From Planococcus halocryophilus (GTDB lineage: Bacteria; Bacillota; Bacilli; Bacillales_A; Planococcaceae), in contig NZ_JAKVTG010000003.1 of the NCBI RefSeq assembly GCF_022489025.1, forward strand, positions 186,001-250,000: DNA of 64,000 nt, given 5' to 3'. Under the pieces are notes generated by a model, which saw nothing but the letters and a program-made list of their open reading frames with translations, was not told the DNA's origin and did no database searches. Shown piece by piece: positions 7,734-17,643 of this stretch. The position numbers and the translations under genes are program-made. The first letter of the stretch is position 1. Each line of letters opens with the position of its first letter.

Positions 7734-9101
7734 ATGAAACATCGCTATTTACCAATGACAACTCAAGACGAAAAAGAAATGCTGGAAACAATCGGTATCG
7801 ATTCAATTGATGAATTGTTTTCAGATATCCCGGAAAAAGTTCGTTTTAAAGGCGAATACAACATTAAAGCGGCTAAATCAGAGTCTTCATTAACAAAAGA
7901 ATTGGCGCAAATTGCAGCTAAAAATGCGGACACAAACCGCTATGCTTCCTTTTTAGGCGCTGGTGTTTACGATCATTACAAACCAATTATCGTAGATCAC
8001 GTCATCTCGCGTTCTGAGTTTTACACGGCATATACACCGTACCAGCCAGAAATTTCACAAGGTGAATTACAGGCGATTTTTGAATTCCAAACAATGATTA
8101 GCGAATTGACAGGTATGGATATTGCCAACTCTTCTATGTATGACGGCGGAACAGCTCTTGCTGAAGCGGGTATGCTTGCTGCAGGACACACGAAACGCAA
8201 GAAAATTTTAGTGTCACGCGCAGTTCACCCGGAATCACGAGATGTTGTTCGTACTTATGCACTTGGTCAGTCGATTGATGTTATCGAAATTCCATTAAAA
8301 GATGGTCATACTGACTTGGATGCGTTAAAAGAAATGATGGATGAAAATGTCGCAACAGTGATGATTCAGTATCCTAACTTTTTTGGGCAAGTTGAAAACT
8401 TAAAAGAAATTGAGCCGATTGTTCATGGGTCAGGCGCATTACTTTCAGTTTCTTCAAATCCATTAGCACTTGGTGCGCTTACTGCTCCAGGTCAATTGGG
8501 TGCGGATATTACAGTAGGAGATGCACAACCTTTCGGAATTCCTGAAGCATACGGCGGTCCTCACTGCGGTTATTTTGCAGTAACGAAAAAACTAATGCGC
8601 AAAGTTCCAGGTCGTCTTGTTGGCGAAACAACGGATGAAGAAGGTCGTCGTGGATTTGTATTAACATTGCAAGCACGTGAACAGCATATTCGTCGTGATA
8701 AAGCGACATCGAATATTTGTTCGAACCAAGCATTAAACGCATTAGCCGCATCTGTTGCAATGACAGCACTTGGCAAAGTCGGTACACAAGAAATCGCGAA
8801 ACAAAACATTGTGAAAACACATTATATGAAACAACAATTGAAAAAAGCTGGATTTGAAATTGTCTTTGAAGGTGCACATTTCAATGAAATCGTCGTTAAA
8901 ACAAAAGAATCTGTGAAGCAATTAAACGATCGTTTGTTTGAAAAAGATATGATCGGCGGCTATGACCTTGGACTAAGCTACGACGAATTCCCAAATCATA
9001 TGCTCGTTGCGGTAACGGAACAACGGACAAAAGAAGAAATCGATGCATTCGTGCAGGAAATTGCTGCGAAGAAACAGGAAGTGGGGGCTACTCATGCATA
9101 A
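7734..9101 (+). CDS. gcvPA: Glycine dehydrogenase (decarboxylating) subunit 1
   Basis: One half of the P protein that decarboxylates glycine and passes aminomethyl to lipoylated GcvH. 455 residues, N-terminal-type subunit of the split enzyme. Conserved segments include [28 protein letters not shown] and [15 protein letters not shown] 7734 is chosen, behind AAAGGGGAC; upstream TTG 7713 would put the ribosome site inside the gene. Its end overlaps gcvPB by eight bases, so the two are probably translationally coupled, fitting the alpha2-beta2 enzyme. Confidence 0.96.
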   Translation: MKHRYLPMTTQDEKEMLETIGIDSIDELFSDIPEKVRFKGEYNIKAAKSESSLTKELAQIAAKNADTNRYASFLGAGVYDHYKPIIVDHVISRSEFYTAYTPYQPEISQGELQAIFEFQTMISELTGMDIANSSMYDGGTALAEAGMLAAGHTKRKKILVSRAVHPESRDVVRTYALGQSIDVIEIPLKDGHTDLDALKEMMDENVATVMIQYPNFFGQVENLKEIEPIVHGSGALLSVSSNPLALGALTAPGQLGADITVGDAQPFGIPEAYGGPHCGYFAVTKKLMRKVPGRLVGETTDEEGRRGFVLTLQAREQHIRRDKATSNICSNQALNALAASVAMTALGKVGTQEIAKQNIVKTHYMKQQLKKAGFEIVFEGAHFNEIVVKTKESVKQLNDRLFEKDMIGGYDLGLSYDEFPNHMLVAVTEQRTKEEIDAFVQEIAAKKQEVGATHA

Positions 9102-10557
9102 GGACAACCAAGCGCTAATTTTTGAATTGACGAAAGAAGGCCGCGTCGGCTACAGCTTGCCGACACTTGATGTACCAGAAGTTGACTTGAGCGAGCTATT
9201 GCCGACTGATTTAATCCGTACAGAAGCAGCAGAACTGCCTGAAGTTTCGGAACTTGATATAATGCGTCATTACACAGCCTTATCTAACCGTAATCACGGT
9301 GTGGATTCAGGTTTCTATCCACTAGGTTCGTGCACAATGAAATACAATCCGAAAATCAACGAATCTGTTGCACGGTTCCCTGGATTTGCGAATATTCATC
9401 CGTTACAAGATGAAAAAACAGTTCAAGGAGCTCTTGAATTGATGTTTGATTTGCAAGAGCATTTAAAAGAAATTACAGGTATGGACGAAGTGACATTGCA
9501 ACCAGCTGCAGGCGCACATGGCGAATGGACTGGTTTAATGATGATTCGCGCTTACCATGAGTCTCGTGGAGATTTCAAACGTACGAAAGTTATTGTTCCC
9601 GATTCAGCACACGGCACAAACCCGGCATCAGCAACTGTTGCTGGATTTGAAACAGTTACTGTTAAATCGAGTGACCAAGGACTTGTCGATTTGGAAGATT
9701 TGAAACGCGTTGTTGGAGACGACACAGCGGCATTAATGTTAACAAATCCGAATACACTGGGCTTGTTTGAAGAGCAAATTTTAGAAATGGCCGCGATTAT
9801 TCACGAAGTTGGCGGAAAATTGTATTATGATGGTGCCAACTTAAATGCGGTAATGTCAAAAGCGCGTCCTGGAGACATGGGCTTTGATGTGGTTCACTTG
9901 AACTTACACAAAACGTTCACGGGCCCTCACGGCGGCGGTGGACCTGGATCTGGTCCAGTTGGCGTGAAAAAAGATTTAATGCCTTACTTGCCAAAACCAG
10001 TATTGGTGAAAAAAGACGAAGCGTATACATTTGACTATGACCGTCCAGATTCAATCGGTCGTGTAAAACCGTTCTATGGTAACTTCGGAATTAATGTCCG
10101 TGCTTACACGTACATTCGTTCAATGGGGCCAGATGGCCTGAAAGCTGTAACAGAATACGCAGTGTTAAACGCTAACTATATGATGCGTAGACTGCAACCT
10201 CATTTCGACTTACCGTACGACCGTCATTGCAAGCACGAATTCGTATTAAGTGGTCGTCGTCAGAAGAAATTAGGTGTCCGTACACTAGATATGGCAAAAC
10301 GCTTACTTGACTTTGGCTATCATCCGCCAACAATCTACTTCCCATTAAACGTAGAAGAAGGCATGATGATCGAACCAACAGAAACCGAATCAAAAGAAAC
10401 GTTGGATGCTTTTATCGACGCGATGATACAAATTGCGAAAGAAGTAGAAGAAAATCCGGAAATTGTTCAAAACGCACCACACACGACGGTGATCAATCGT
10501 TTGGATGAAACAAAAGCGGCACGTCAACCTGTGCTTCGTTACCGTAAAGCTGAATAA
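9094..10557 (+). CDS. gcvPB: Glycine dehydrogenase (decarboxylating) subunit 2
   Basis: PLP-carrying half of the split P protein. [16 protein letters not shown] contains the Schiff-base lysine, Lys273. 487 residues, normal. ATG 9094 lies inside the last codons of gcvPA, behind GTGGGGG. The SCTMKYNPK and GFYPLGS segments near the N-terminus are typical of this subunit. Ends the operon in front of a strong terminator. Confidence 0.96.
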   Translation: MHKDNQALIFELTKEGRVGYSLPTLDVPEVDLSELLPTDLIRTEAAELPEVSELDIMRHYTALSNRNHGVDSGFYPLGSCTMKYNPKINESVARFPGFANIHPLQDEKTVQGALELMFDLQEHLKEITGMDEVTLQPAAGAHGEWTGLMMIRAYHESRGDFKRTKVIVPDSAHGTNPASATVAGFETVTVKSSDQGLVDLEDLKRVVGDDTAALMLTNPNTLGLFEEQILEMAAIIHEVGGKLYYDGANLNAVMSKARPGDMGFDVVHLNLHKTFTGPHGGGGPGSGPVGVKKDLMPYLPKPVLVKKDEAYTFDYDRPDSIGRVKPFYGNFGINVRAYTYIRSMGPDGLKAVTEYAVLNANYMMRRLQPHFDLPYDRHCKHEFVLSGRRQKKLGVRTLDMAKRLLDFGYHPPTIYFPLNVEEGMMIEPTETESKETLDAFIDAMIQIAKEVEENPEIVQNAPHTTVINRLDETKAARQPVLRYRKAE

Positions 10558-10565
10558 AAACTAAA

Positions 10566-10602
10566 AGACGTGTTGGCCATATTGGCCAACACGTCTTTTT
10601 TT
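10566..10602 (+). terminator. Terminator of the gcv operon
   Basis: A perfect 14-bp stem (10566-10579 with 10583-10596), three-base loop, seven T. Confidence 0.92.
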
Positions 10603-10674
10603 GAAAATGAATCATCTTACAACGTCTCTGAGCGTCTTTTATTCGTTTTGGATAAGGTATATGTCACGAAGATC

Positions 10675-10710
10675 GAAAAAACCCTTCCAGCAATTGTGGA
10701 AGGGTTTTAA
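10675..10710 (-). terminator. Terminator of the rhodanese-like gene
   Basis: AAAACCCTTCCA (10678-10689) pairs with TGGAAGGGTTTT (10697-10708). On the minus strand the stem runs into a T run, directly after the stop of the minus-strand gene. It could stop both strands. Confidence 0.85.
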
Positions 10711-10713
10711 AGC

Positions 10714-11097
10714 TTAGTTTTTAGATTTGATTTTACCAGTCCATTGTTTGAACCCGCCTTGCAGTTGGAACAATTGGTTGTAGCCTTTTTTCTGTAAGAA
10801 AATGGCAACACGCCCACTGCGTGCTCCGTTTTGGTCATATAAATAGACCGGTTTGTCTTCGCGGATTTCTTTGTAGCGCTGACGTAATTGTGATTGTGGA
10901 ATATTACGCGCTCCAAGAATATGTCCTGCCGCAAAATCTTTTGGCTCGCGTACGTCAATTAATTGCGCTTTGCGGTAACCCTCGATAAATTGTTCTTGTG
11001 TCAAGTTCGTGACAGCTTTTTTCATGCGGAAATAGGTAATTACCGCATAAATGATGATTGCCAATAGTACTGCGATCGTAATGTACAAAAATTCCAA
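10714..11097 (-). CDS. Membrane-anchored rhodanese-fold protein, YqhL-like
   Basis: 127 residues: one N-terminal membrane helix (residues 3-22), then a rhodanese domain with QLIDVREPKDFAAGHI and the substrate-loop region VYLYDQNGARSGR. In active rhodaneses the loop begins with a catalytic Cys; here that place is Asp88. The domain therefore probably does not carry sulfur. Position before lipM matches yqhL-yqhM in B. subtilis, but the strand is opposite to lipM, also as there. Physiological role unknown. Non-catalytic rhodanese domains often serve as binding or regulatory modules; that is inference here. Confidence 0.85.
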   Translation of the reverse strand: MEFLYITIAVLLAIIIYAVITYFRMKKAVTNLTQEQFIEGYRKAQLIDVREPKDFAAGHILGARNIPQSQLRQRYKEIREDKPVYLYDQNGARSGRVAIFLQKKGYNQLFQLQGGFKQWTGKIKSKN

Positions 11098-11196
11098 TGA
11101 TCTTGCCCCTTTCTCATCTTCTTTTATTATAAGAGAAGAGATGACGGATATTCAATGCCAATGTTACACTAATTATCGGAAATAGGAGGCGATCTT

Positions 11197-12033
11197 GTGA
11201 AATATCCAAAATGGATTTTTATAAATTCAGGTAAAGGTACCCCATCATTCAATATGGCGCTCGATGAAGCTTTATTAAATTGGCATAGCCAGGGGCTTAT
11301 TCCGCCTGTTATTCGGTTTTATGGTTGGCAGCCTGCAGCCCTTTCAATCGGTTATTTTCAAAAAGTAGAAAAAGAAATTGATATGGAAGCTGTGGAACGA
11401 TTAGGACTTGGTTTTGTTCGTCGACCAACAGGTGGCCGAGGAGTGCTTCACGAGCATGAACTTACATATAGCATCATTGTTAGCGAAGCTTATCCGGATA
11501 TGCCGGAAACTGTTACAGAAGCATATCGTGTGTTGAGTGAAGGCTTGTTAAAAGGTTTTCAGAATTTGGGGTTGGAAGCATATTTTTCGGTGCCAGATAC
11601 TGAAGACAAACGGGCTGACTTGAAAAAACCGAAATCAGCCGTATGTTTTGATGCGCCAAGTTGGTATGAAATGGTCGTCGAAGGTAAAAAAGTGGCTGGC
11701 AGTGCCCAAACACGCCAAAAAGGAGTTATTTTACAGCATGGTGCTATTTTAATCGACTTAGATGCTGAAAAGCTCTTGTCGGTTTTTAAATTCCAAAACG
11801 AAGAAGCGAAAGAGCGCATGCGCGTCAAAATTCCTGAAAAAGCAGTCGCGATCAATTCGCTACGCGCGAAACCTGCAACTGCAGAAGAATGCGTAGTGGC
11901 ATTTAAAGCAGGGTTCGAACAGGCCTTGTCGATCGAATTAGAGCCCTACATATTGACGGAGCAACAACTTGCTGAAGTCAAGGCTTTAGAACAAAAAAAA
12001 TATGCCAATTCTGAATGGAACTTTCGTGCGTAG
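11197..12033 (+). CDS. lipM: Octanoyl-[GcvH]:protein N-octanoyltransferase LipM
   Basis: Moves octanoate from acyl carrier protein to GcvH, the first step of Bacillus-type lipoate synthesis. 278 residues. The biotin/lipoate transferase fold shows [18 protein letters not shown] and the KVAGSAQTR motif; Cys150 in the SAVCFDAP segment is the acyl-accepting cysteine of LipM. The start is GTG 11197 behind AGGAGG. Its product is needed by the glycine cleavage system upstream and by BkdB downstream. Confidence 0.93.
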   Translation: MKYPKWIFINSGKGTPSFNMALDEALLNWHSQGLIPPVIRFYGWQPAALSIGYFQKVEKEIDMEAVERLGLGFVRRPTGGRGVLHEHELTYSIIVSEAYPDMPETVTEAYRVLSEGLLKGFQNLGLEAYFSVPDTEDKRADLKKPKSAVCFDAPSWYEMVVEGKKVAGSAQTRQKGVILQHGAILIDLDAEKLLSVFKFQNEEAKERMRVKIPEKAVAINSLRAKPATAEECVVAFKAGFEQALSIELEPYILTEQQLAEVKALEQKKYANSEWNFRA

Positions 12034-12126
12034 AGTCTTTAGTCTTATTTTTCCGAACTCCCACGCCAAAAACCTTGATAAATAAAGCTTTTCAAAGAGC
12101 TTGAAATTTTCAGCAGAAACTTGTTA

Positions 12127-12185
12127 TTGTAAAGAAGTTTCAATATGTAGTATGATGGGAATCGAAGTAATACTATATATAGTAT
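12127..12185 (+). promoter_or_regulatory. nrdJ promoter with two NrdR-box-like sites
   Basis: A -35-like TTGTAA (12127-12132) is 18 bases before TATGAT (12151-12156). The perfect palindrome ATACTATATATAGTAT (12170-12185) closely resembles an NrdR box. A second, weaker copy, TTTCAATATGTAGTAT (12138-12153), overlaps the -10. Their centres are 32 bp apart, the spacing known for tandem NrdR boxes. Repression by NrdR (dNTP-sensing) is inferred. No cobalamin riboswitch is visible. Confidence 0.7.
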
Positions 12186-12219
12186 CTGACTCCATATATT
12201 ATAAAGGAGGAATTGTCAA

Positions 12220-14778
12220 ATGGTATCCGCCACACAATCCCAATATTCATTAAACGCACACGCACTAAACGAAGATATCAAAACGTTTCCACAAGTGCAC
12301 GAAATTACACCAGATATGAAAACAACGCACAAAGGGGTATCCCGCCTTGTGATGATTGATCGTTATTCATTTAAGGATACAGAGAAAAAGACACTTAAAG
12401 CAGGAGATTTTGTTGTTTTAACTGTCAAAGAAGATCCGAAATTCCCAGCTCGTGGCCTTGGCTATATTGTGTCAATTGATACACAAGCAAACAAAGCTCA
12501 AGTATGGATCGAGGAAGATTATAGAAGTGCAATCGACAATCCGCAAGAACAAGAAGCAGGCATCGTCAATCGCCCAATCGACGTGATTGAAAAGCCGATG
12601 GAAGTGTTCTACGAGCAGATTGCGAAACGTAATGCTACAGGATTAGCTTCTGTAGAAACAACACCTGAAAAGCGTCAAGAATGGTTTGAGAAGTTTTATC
12701 AGCAATTGGTTGGATTGAAATTTATTCCAGCTGGACGTGTTCTTTACGGAGCAGGAGCAGATACAGATGTAACGTATTTCAACTGTTACGTGATGCCGTT
12801 CGTAGCAGATTCGCGCGAAGGTATTTCAGATCACCGCAAACAAGTAATGGAAATCATGAGCCGCGGAGGCGGTGTAGGGACAAACGGATCTACACTTCGT
12901 CCGCGTAATACGTTGGCTCGTGGAGTTAACGGCAAATCATCAGGATCAGTATCTTGGTTGGATGATATTGCGAAATTGACACATCTTGTTGAACAAGGTG
13001 GCTCACGACGCGGTGCTCAAATGATCATGCTTGCAGACTGGCATCCAGATATTGCGGAATTCATCATTTCAAAAATGCAAAATCCACGTATTTTGCGTTA
13101 TTTGATCGAAAACACGCAAGATGAGACGATTAAAAAATTGGCTCACGACAAATTGAAGTTTAAAGCGTTGTCAACTCAAGAAGAAGCAATGTATCAAGGC
13201 ATCTTAAACTACCGGACGATTCCGGGTATGGGTGGATTTAACGAGAAAATTATGCGTGATGCTGACACGAAATTACGTGACGGCGGTACGTATTCTGTTC
13301 ATAACGAAGAATTTTTAACAGGGGCTAATATTTCTGTGACTTTAACAAGCGATTTCATGACAGCTGTTGAAAATGATGCTGATTTCGAGTTGCGTTTCCC
13401 GGCAGTTGAATCTTATTCAAAAGAAGAAATGGCTGTTTATAATGAAAAATGGCAAGAAGTCGGCGATGTTCGTGAATGGGAGCGTATGGGCCATGGCGTC
13501 CGAGTTTATCGCACGATGAAAGCGCGTGAGCTATGGAACTTGATTAATATTTGCGCGACGTATTCAGCAGAACCCGGCATTTTCTTTATTGATAACGCCA
13601 ATGAAAAAACAAATGCGGCAGCATATGGTCAAAAAGTTGTTGCAACAAACCCATGTGGCGAACAACCGTTAGCTCCTTATTCTGTTTGTAACTTGGCAGC
13701 GGTCAATTTGGCACAATTTGCGGATCCTAAAACAAAAACAGTCGATTTTGAAAGCTTGAAAGAAACAGTTCGTGTGGGCGTTCGTATGCAAGATAACGTA
13801 ATTGATGCGACACCGTATTTCCTTGAAGAAAACCAAGTTCAAGCACTCGGCGAACGCCGTGTAGGTCTTGGAGTTATGGGGTTAGCTGATTTACTAATCT
13901 ATTGTGACAAGGAATATGGTTCACCAGAAGGTAACGAACTTGTAGATGAAATCTTCAAAACGATTGCGACTGCAGCATATGAAGTTTCGACTGATTTAGC
14001 AGCAGAACGTGGCAGCTTCCCATTCTTAGTTGGAAATTCTGATGAAGAAACTGCAGCACTTCGCAAAGCGTTTACTAACACTGGATTTATGCAAGGAATG
14101 CCTGAACATATCCGCGAAGCGGTTCTTGAAAAAGGAATCCGTAACTCGCATCTATTAACAGTAGCACCAACAGGTTCTACCGGTACAATGGTTGGTGTTT
14201 CGACAGGACTTGAGCCTTATTATTCATTCACATACTATCGTAGTGGCCGCCTTGGTAAGTTTATCGAGGTTAAAGCTGATATTGTGAGTGAATACGTGAA
14301 GAACAATCCTGGAGCAGACGAAGAAAATCTGCCAAAAGCATTTGTGACGTCGATGGACTTAGCGCCAGAAGCGCATGCAGATGTTCAATGCATCATCCAA
14401 CGCTGGATTGATTCGTCGATTTCGAAAACGGTAAATGCACCTCGCGGCTATACTGTTGAACAAGTCGAAGGCGTGTATGAGCGTTTGTATAAAGGTGGAG
14501 CAAAAGGTGGTACGGTTTATGTCGATGGTAGCCGTGATTCGCAAGTTCTAACTTTAAAAGCTGAAGACAATAACTTCGAAGAAGAAGAACAACAAGAAGA
14601 TACAGGAAAGCGTCCGATTGTTTTGATCGACACCATCCAAGATCTTCGCTCAACGAATGTGACGATCGGTTCTGAAGTTGGCGATACTTGCCCAGTTTGC
14701 CGTAAAGGAACTGTTGAAGAAATGGGTGGCTGCAATACATGTACGAATTGCAACGCTCAGTTAAAATGTGGATTGTAA
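12220..14778 (+). CDS. nrdJ: Adenosylcobalamin-dependent (class II) ribonucleotide reductase
   Basis: Makes deoxyribonucleotides using a B12 radical, with or without oxygen. 852 residues. Motifs: FNCYVMPF near residue 186 with the first redox cysteine, NPCGEQPL near 477 with the radical cysteine loop, APTGSTGTM near 649, and a C-terminal Cys-rich tail (CPVC, CNTCTNC, LKCGL) that reduces the active site. No ATP-cone is seen at the N-terminus. It replaces mntR and the yqhO-yqhR genes found here in B. subtilis. Single-gene transcript behind NrdR-like boxes. Confidence 0.95.
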   Translation: MVSATQSQYSLNAHALNEDIKTFPQVHEITPDMKTTHKGVSRLVMIDRYSFKDTEKKTLKAGDFVVLTVKEDPKFPARGLGYIVSIDTQANKAQVWIEEDYRSAIDNPQEQEAGIVNRPIDVIEKPMEVFYEQIAKRNATGLASVETTPEKRQEWFEKFYQQLVGLKFIPAGRVLYGAGADTDVTYFNCYVMPFVADSREGISDHRKQVMEIMSRGGGVGTNGSTLRPRNTLARGVNGKSSGSVSWLDDIAKLTHLVEQGGSRRGAQMIMLADWHPDIAEFIISKMQNPRILRYLIENTQDETIKKLAHDKLKFKALSTQEEAMYQGILNYRTIPGMGGFNEKIMRDADTKLRDGGTYSVHNEEFLTGANISVTLTSDFMTAVENDADFELRFPAVESYSKEEMAVYNEKWQEVGDVREWERMGHGVRVYRTMKARELWNLINICATYSAEPGIFFIDNANEKTNAAAYGQKVVATNPCGEQPLAPYSVCNLAAVNLAQFADPKTKTVDFESLKETVRVGVRMQDNVIDATPYFLEENQVQALGERRVGLGVMGLADLLIYCDKEYGSPEGNELVDEIFKTIATAAYEVSTDLAAERGSFPFLVGNSDEETAALRKAFTNTGFMQGMPEHIREAVLEKGIRNSHLLTVAPTGSTGTMVGVSTGLEPYYSFTYYRSGRLGKFIEVKADIVSEYVKNNPGADEENLPKAFVTSMDLAPEAHADVQCIIQRWIDSSISKTVNAPRGYTVEQVEGVYERLYKGGAKGGTVYVDGSRDSQVLTLKAEDNNFEEEEQQEDTGKRPIVLIDTIQDLRSTNVTIGSEVGDTCPVCRKGTVEEMGGCNTCTNCNAQLKCGL

Positions 14779-14785
14779 TATAACG

Positions 14786-14819
14786 AGTGCGATGACTAAT
14801 TAGTCATCGCGCTTTTTTT
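14786..14819 (+). terminator. Terminator of nrdJ
   Basis: GCGATGACTA (14789-14798) pairs with TAGTCATCGC (14801-14810), then seven T. Confidence 0.88.
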
Positions 14820-14914
14820 ATTATCTTTAAACGTAAGCGCTTTTATAAATAGTTGCTCGATTGTTCCGATATGTTAAAATAATGAAGAATGTATAAGGGG
14901 AAGGGGAAAGTTGA

Positions 14915-15355
14915 ATGCGTGTGCTGGTCTTGAACGGCCCCAATTTAAACCGTTTGGGGAAACGGGAAAAAGAAGCGTATGGAACGTTTACATTAGAAGA
15001 GTTAGAGCAAGATCTTGTGGAATTTTCCTACCATCATCATATTGAATTGATTTGCCGGCAGTCGAACCATGAAGGCGAATTGATTGACTGGATTCATGGA
15101 GCAGGCGATGAGGGCTTATCGGGAATTGTGTTAAATGCGGGTGCTTATACACATACGAGCATTGCTATACGTGATGCAATTTCGGCAATCGACGTGCCTG
15201 TAATTGAAGTACATATATCGAATGTTCACAAAAGAGAAGAATTCCGACACCATTCATATATTTCTCCGGTGACCATCGGGCAAATTGTTGGTTTTGGTCA
15301 AGATGTCTACAAACTGGCGCTTCAAGCGCTGATTTTAAAACAAGAGAGAGGATGA
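14915..15355 (+). CDS. aroQ: 3-dehydroquinate dehydratase, type II
   Basis: Dehydrates 3-dehydroquinate in the shikimate pathway. 146 residues with the type II signature NGPNLNRLG (active-site Arg/Tyr region), RQSNHEGELIDWIH, NAGAYTHTS and IEVHISNVHKREEFRH carrying the catalytic His. Stop overlaps the ATG of the peptidase gene, so the two are coupled. Same pairing as yqhS-yqhT of B. subtilis. Confidence 0.95.
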   Translation: MRVLVLNGPNLNRLGKREKEAYGTFTLEELEQDLVEFSYHHHIELICRQSNHEGELIDWIHGAGDEGLSGIVLNAGAYTHTSIAIRDAISAIDVPVIEVHISNVHKREEFRHHSYISPVTIGQIVGFGQDVYKLALQALILKQERG

Positions 15356-16419
15356 ACACATTGAAACTTCAAAAATTACGTGATGAAATGAAACAACGCG
15401 ATGTAGATGCTGTACTGGTTACAAGTCCTTATAATTTGCGTTATATTACTGAATTTACGGGGACGGCTGGTTTAGCACTTGTTACACAACAACAAGCCGT
15501 TTTCATTACAGATTTCCGTTATACAGAGCAAGCAGGAGAGCAAGTTAAAGAATTTGATGTCATTCAAGCAGAAAAAAATATAATGGATGAAGTAGTGAAG
15601 ACGGTCAAATCTATGGATATCCAAACGCTTGCTTTTGAACAAGATTATATGACGTATGCTTCAGCTACACAATATAAAGAAAAATTAGAATGCGAATTAG
15701 AACCAATCAGTAATTTGATTGAAAAAATCCGCATGGTCAAAACAGCTGAAGAAGTGGCTGTGTTAAAAGCGGCTGCTAAAATTGCAGATGATACATTCGA
15801 ACATATTTGTGGGTTTATTCGTCCTGGAATAACAGAACTTGAAGTGTCTAATGAGCTTGAATTTTTCATGAGACAACAAGGGGCAACGTCATCTAGTTTT
15901 GATATCATAGTGGCGTCTGGGTTACGATCTGCATTGCCTCATGGTGTGGCGACAGATAAAGTTATTGAAAAAGGCGACATGATTACACTGGATTTTGGTG
16001 CTTTATATAACGGCTATATTTCAGACATTACCCGCACGGTCGCAGTTGGCGAACCGTCAGAGCAAATGAAAGAAATTTATGATATTGTATTAAAGGCGCA
16101 AGAATTAGGTGTGGAGAAAATCGGTCCGGGCATGAGCGGCATTGAAGCAGACGCCATTGCACGAGATTATATTAAATCTAAAGGCTACGGCGAGGCATTT
16201 GGTCATTCAACAGGGCATGGTATTGGTTTGGAAGTCCATGAAAGCCCAGGGTTATCTTCTAAATCAGAGACGATCTTAGAACCCGGTATGGCTGTGACGG
16301 TAGAACCAGGAATTTATCTGCAGGGAATTGGCGGTGTCCGCATCGAAGATGATATACTGATAACCGAGTCAGGAAATGAACGGTTGACTAACTCCACAAA
16401 AGAGCTTCGCATTTTATAA
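15352..16419 (+). CDS. Xaa-Pro aminopeptidase (M24 family)
   Basis: Removes N-terminal residues preceding proline in the cytosol. 355 residues: creatinase N-domain (1-125) and pita-bread metallopeptidase domain. Metal ligands are visible in DFGALYNGYISDITRT (two Asp), HSTGHGIGLEVHE (His), VEPGIYL (Glu) and RIEDDIL (Glu). ATG 15352 overlaps aroQ; TTG 15361 is an alternative. Corresponds to yqhT by position. Confidence 0.92.
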   Translation: MNTLKLQKLRDEMKQRDVDAVLVTSPYNLRYITEFTGTAGLALVTQQQAVFITDFRYTEQAGEQVKEFDVIQAEKNIMDEVVKTVKSMDIQTLAFEQDYMTYASATQYKEKLECELEPISNLIEKIRMVKTAEEVAVLKAAAKIADDTFEHICGFIRPGITELEVSNELEFFMRQQGATSSSFDIIVASGLRSALPHGVATDKVIEKGDMITLDFGALYNGYISDITRTVAVGEPSEQMKEIYDIVLKAQELGVEKIGPGMSGIEADAIARDYIKSKGYGEAFGHSTGHGIGLEVHESPGLSSKSETILEPGMAVTVEPGIYLQGIGGVRIEDDILITESGNERLTNSTKELRIL

Positions 16420-16437
16420 ACAAACGGAGGAACTATA

Positions 16438-16998
16438 ATGATTTCAGTAAACGATTTTAAAACAGGTGTCACAATTGAAGTAGACGGCGGAATTTGGCGC
16501 GTAATGGAATTCCAACACGTAAAACCAGGTAAAGGTGCTGCATTCGTGCGCTCGAAACTTCGTAATCTTCGTACAGGGAGTGTTACTGAAAAGACTTTCC
16601 GTGCAGGTGAAAAAGTTGCGAAAGCACAAATCGACAACTCTAAAATGCAGTACTTATATGCGAATGGCGATATGCACGCATTTATGGACATGGAAACTTT
16701 TGATCAAATCGAGTTGCCAGAAAAAAACATTGAATATGAATTGAAGTTTCTACAGGAAAATATGGAAGTGCAAGTAATCCAATTCCAAGGAGAAGTACTG
16801 GGCGTTGAATTGCCAAATACGGTCGTTTTAGAAGTAGTTCAAACAGATCCAGGTATTAAAGGCGATACAGCAAGCGGCGGTTCTAAACCAGCGAAGTTAT
16901 CAACTGGATTATCTGTTCAAGTGCCGTTCTTCATCAATGAAGGCGATAAATTGATCGTTAACACGACCGATTCTTCTTACGTTTCTAGAGCTCAATAA
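16438..16998 (+). CDS. efp: Elongation factor P
   Basis: Relieves ribosome stalling at polyproline by binding between P and E sites. 186 residues with three KOW/OB domains; the tip loop PGKGAAF carries Lys32, the residue modified with 5-aminopentanol in B. subtilis. The C-terminal end with the [11 protein letters not shown] segment is typical. Eighteen bases after the peptidase, so probably in the same transcript. In B. subtilis yqhV and the spoIIIA operon come next; here a terminator and accB follow. Confidence 0.96.
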   Translation: MISVNDFKTGVTIEVDGGIWRVMEFQHVKPGKGAAFVRSKLRNLRTGSVTEKTFRAGEKVAKAQIDNSKMQYLYANGDMHAFMDMETFDQIELPEKNIEYELKFLQENMEVQVIQFQGEVLGVELPNTVVLEVVQTDPGIKGDTASGGSKPAKLSTGLSVQVPFFINEGDKLIVNTTDSSYVSRAQ

Positions 16999-17000
16999 TA

Positions 17001-17032
17001 AAAAGGCCTCTTCTATTAGAGGCCTTTTTTTA
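17001..17032 (+). terminator. Terminator of efp
   Basis: A perfect 11-bp stem (17001-17011 with 17018-17028), six-base loop and T run. Confidence 0.92.
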
Positions 17033-17116
17033 AAAAGTCAGTTTAGCTATTTCAAAATAGCCTAAAAAAGTCTAAAATGGTATAGAAATCAGTTAAATAC
17101 ATATTAGGGGAGTATG

Positions 17117-17626
17117 ATGAATATGAAAATCCAAGAAATCCGTGAAATCATCAAATTAGTAGATGGGTCATCTATTGACGAATTCTCTTATGAATTTGAA
17201 GGTGTTAAAGTTAAAATGAAGAAAAATGGTTCAGGTCAAACTCAACAAACGAGTACTTCGACTGAACAAGCACCTCACGCTCAGAAAACGGTAGAAACTA
17301 GCGCGCCAGCACCGGCAAAAGAACCACAAGTAGAAACTTTAGTGTCGTCTGAAGCACCAGAAGTACTGGCTGACAACAATGTGGATTATCATAAAATTCT
17401 TTCGCCAATGGTTGGGACATTTTATGAGTCTCCATCACCTGACGAAGCACCTTATGTACAAGTAGGAACAAAAGTTTCTGCTGATCACGTTGTGTGTATC
17501 GTTGAAGCAATGAAGTTATTTAACGAAATCGAAGCAGAAGTAGATGGGGAAATTGCTGAGATTCTTGTAAAAGATGGTCAGCTTGTCGAATACGGCCAGC
17601 CTTTATTCCTCGTGAAAGCAAACTGA
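17117..17626 (+). CDS. accB: Biotin carboxyl carrier protein of acetyl-CoA carboxylase
   Basis: Carries carboxybiotin between AccC and the carboxyltransferase in fatty acid synthesis. N-terminal part with IREIIKLVD, an Ala/Pro/Gln/Thr-rich linker (about residues 40-85), then the biotinyl domain with EAMKL; Lys133 is biotinylated. Three in-frame ATGs (17114, 17117, 17123) follow AGGGGAG; 17117 gives reasonable spacing and fits Bacillus AccB, but 17123 is possible. Could also serve a carboxylase built with MmdA; this is speculation. Confidence 0.94.
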   Translation: MNMKIQEIREIIKLVDGSSIDEFSYEFEGVKVKMKKNGSGQTQQTSTSTEQAPHAQKTVETSAPAPAKEPQVETLVSSEAPEVLADNNVDYHKILSPMVGTFYESPSPDEAPYVQVGTKVSADHVVCIVEAMKLFNEIEAEVDGEIAEILVKDGQLVEYGQPLFLVKAN

Positions 17627-17643
17627 GGAAAGGGGAGATAGCG

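Noticed and set aside
8509-8877. 122-codon minus-strand open frame inside gcvPA
   Set aside because: No ribosome site, unlikely composition, and it lies opposite a strongly conserved gene.
12033-12220. Cobalamin riboswitch upstream of nrdJ
   Set aside because: The region is under 190 bases and lacks the B12-box; the palindromes fit NrdR better.
14393-14740. 115-codon minus-strand open frame inside nrdJ
   Set aside because: Shadow of the conserved plus-strand gene; no start signal.
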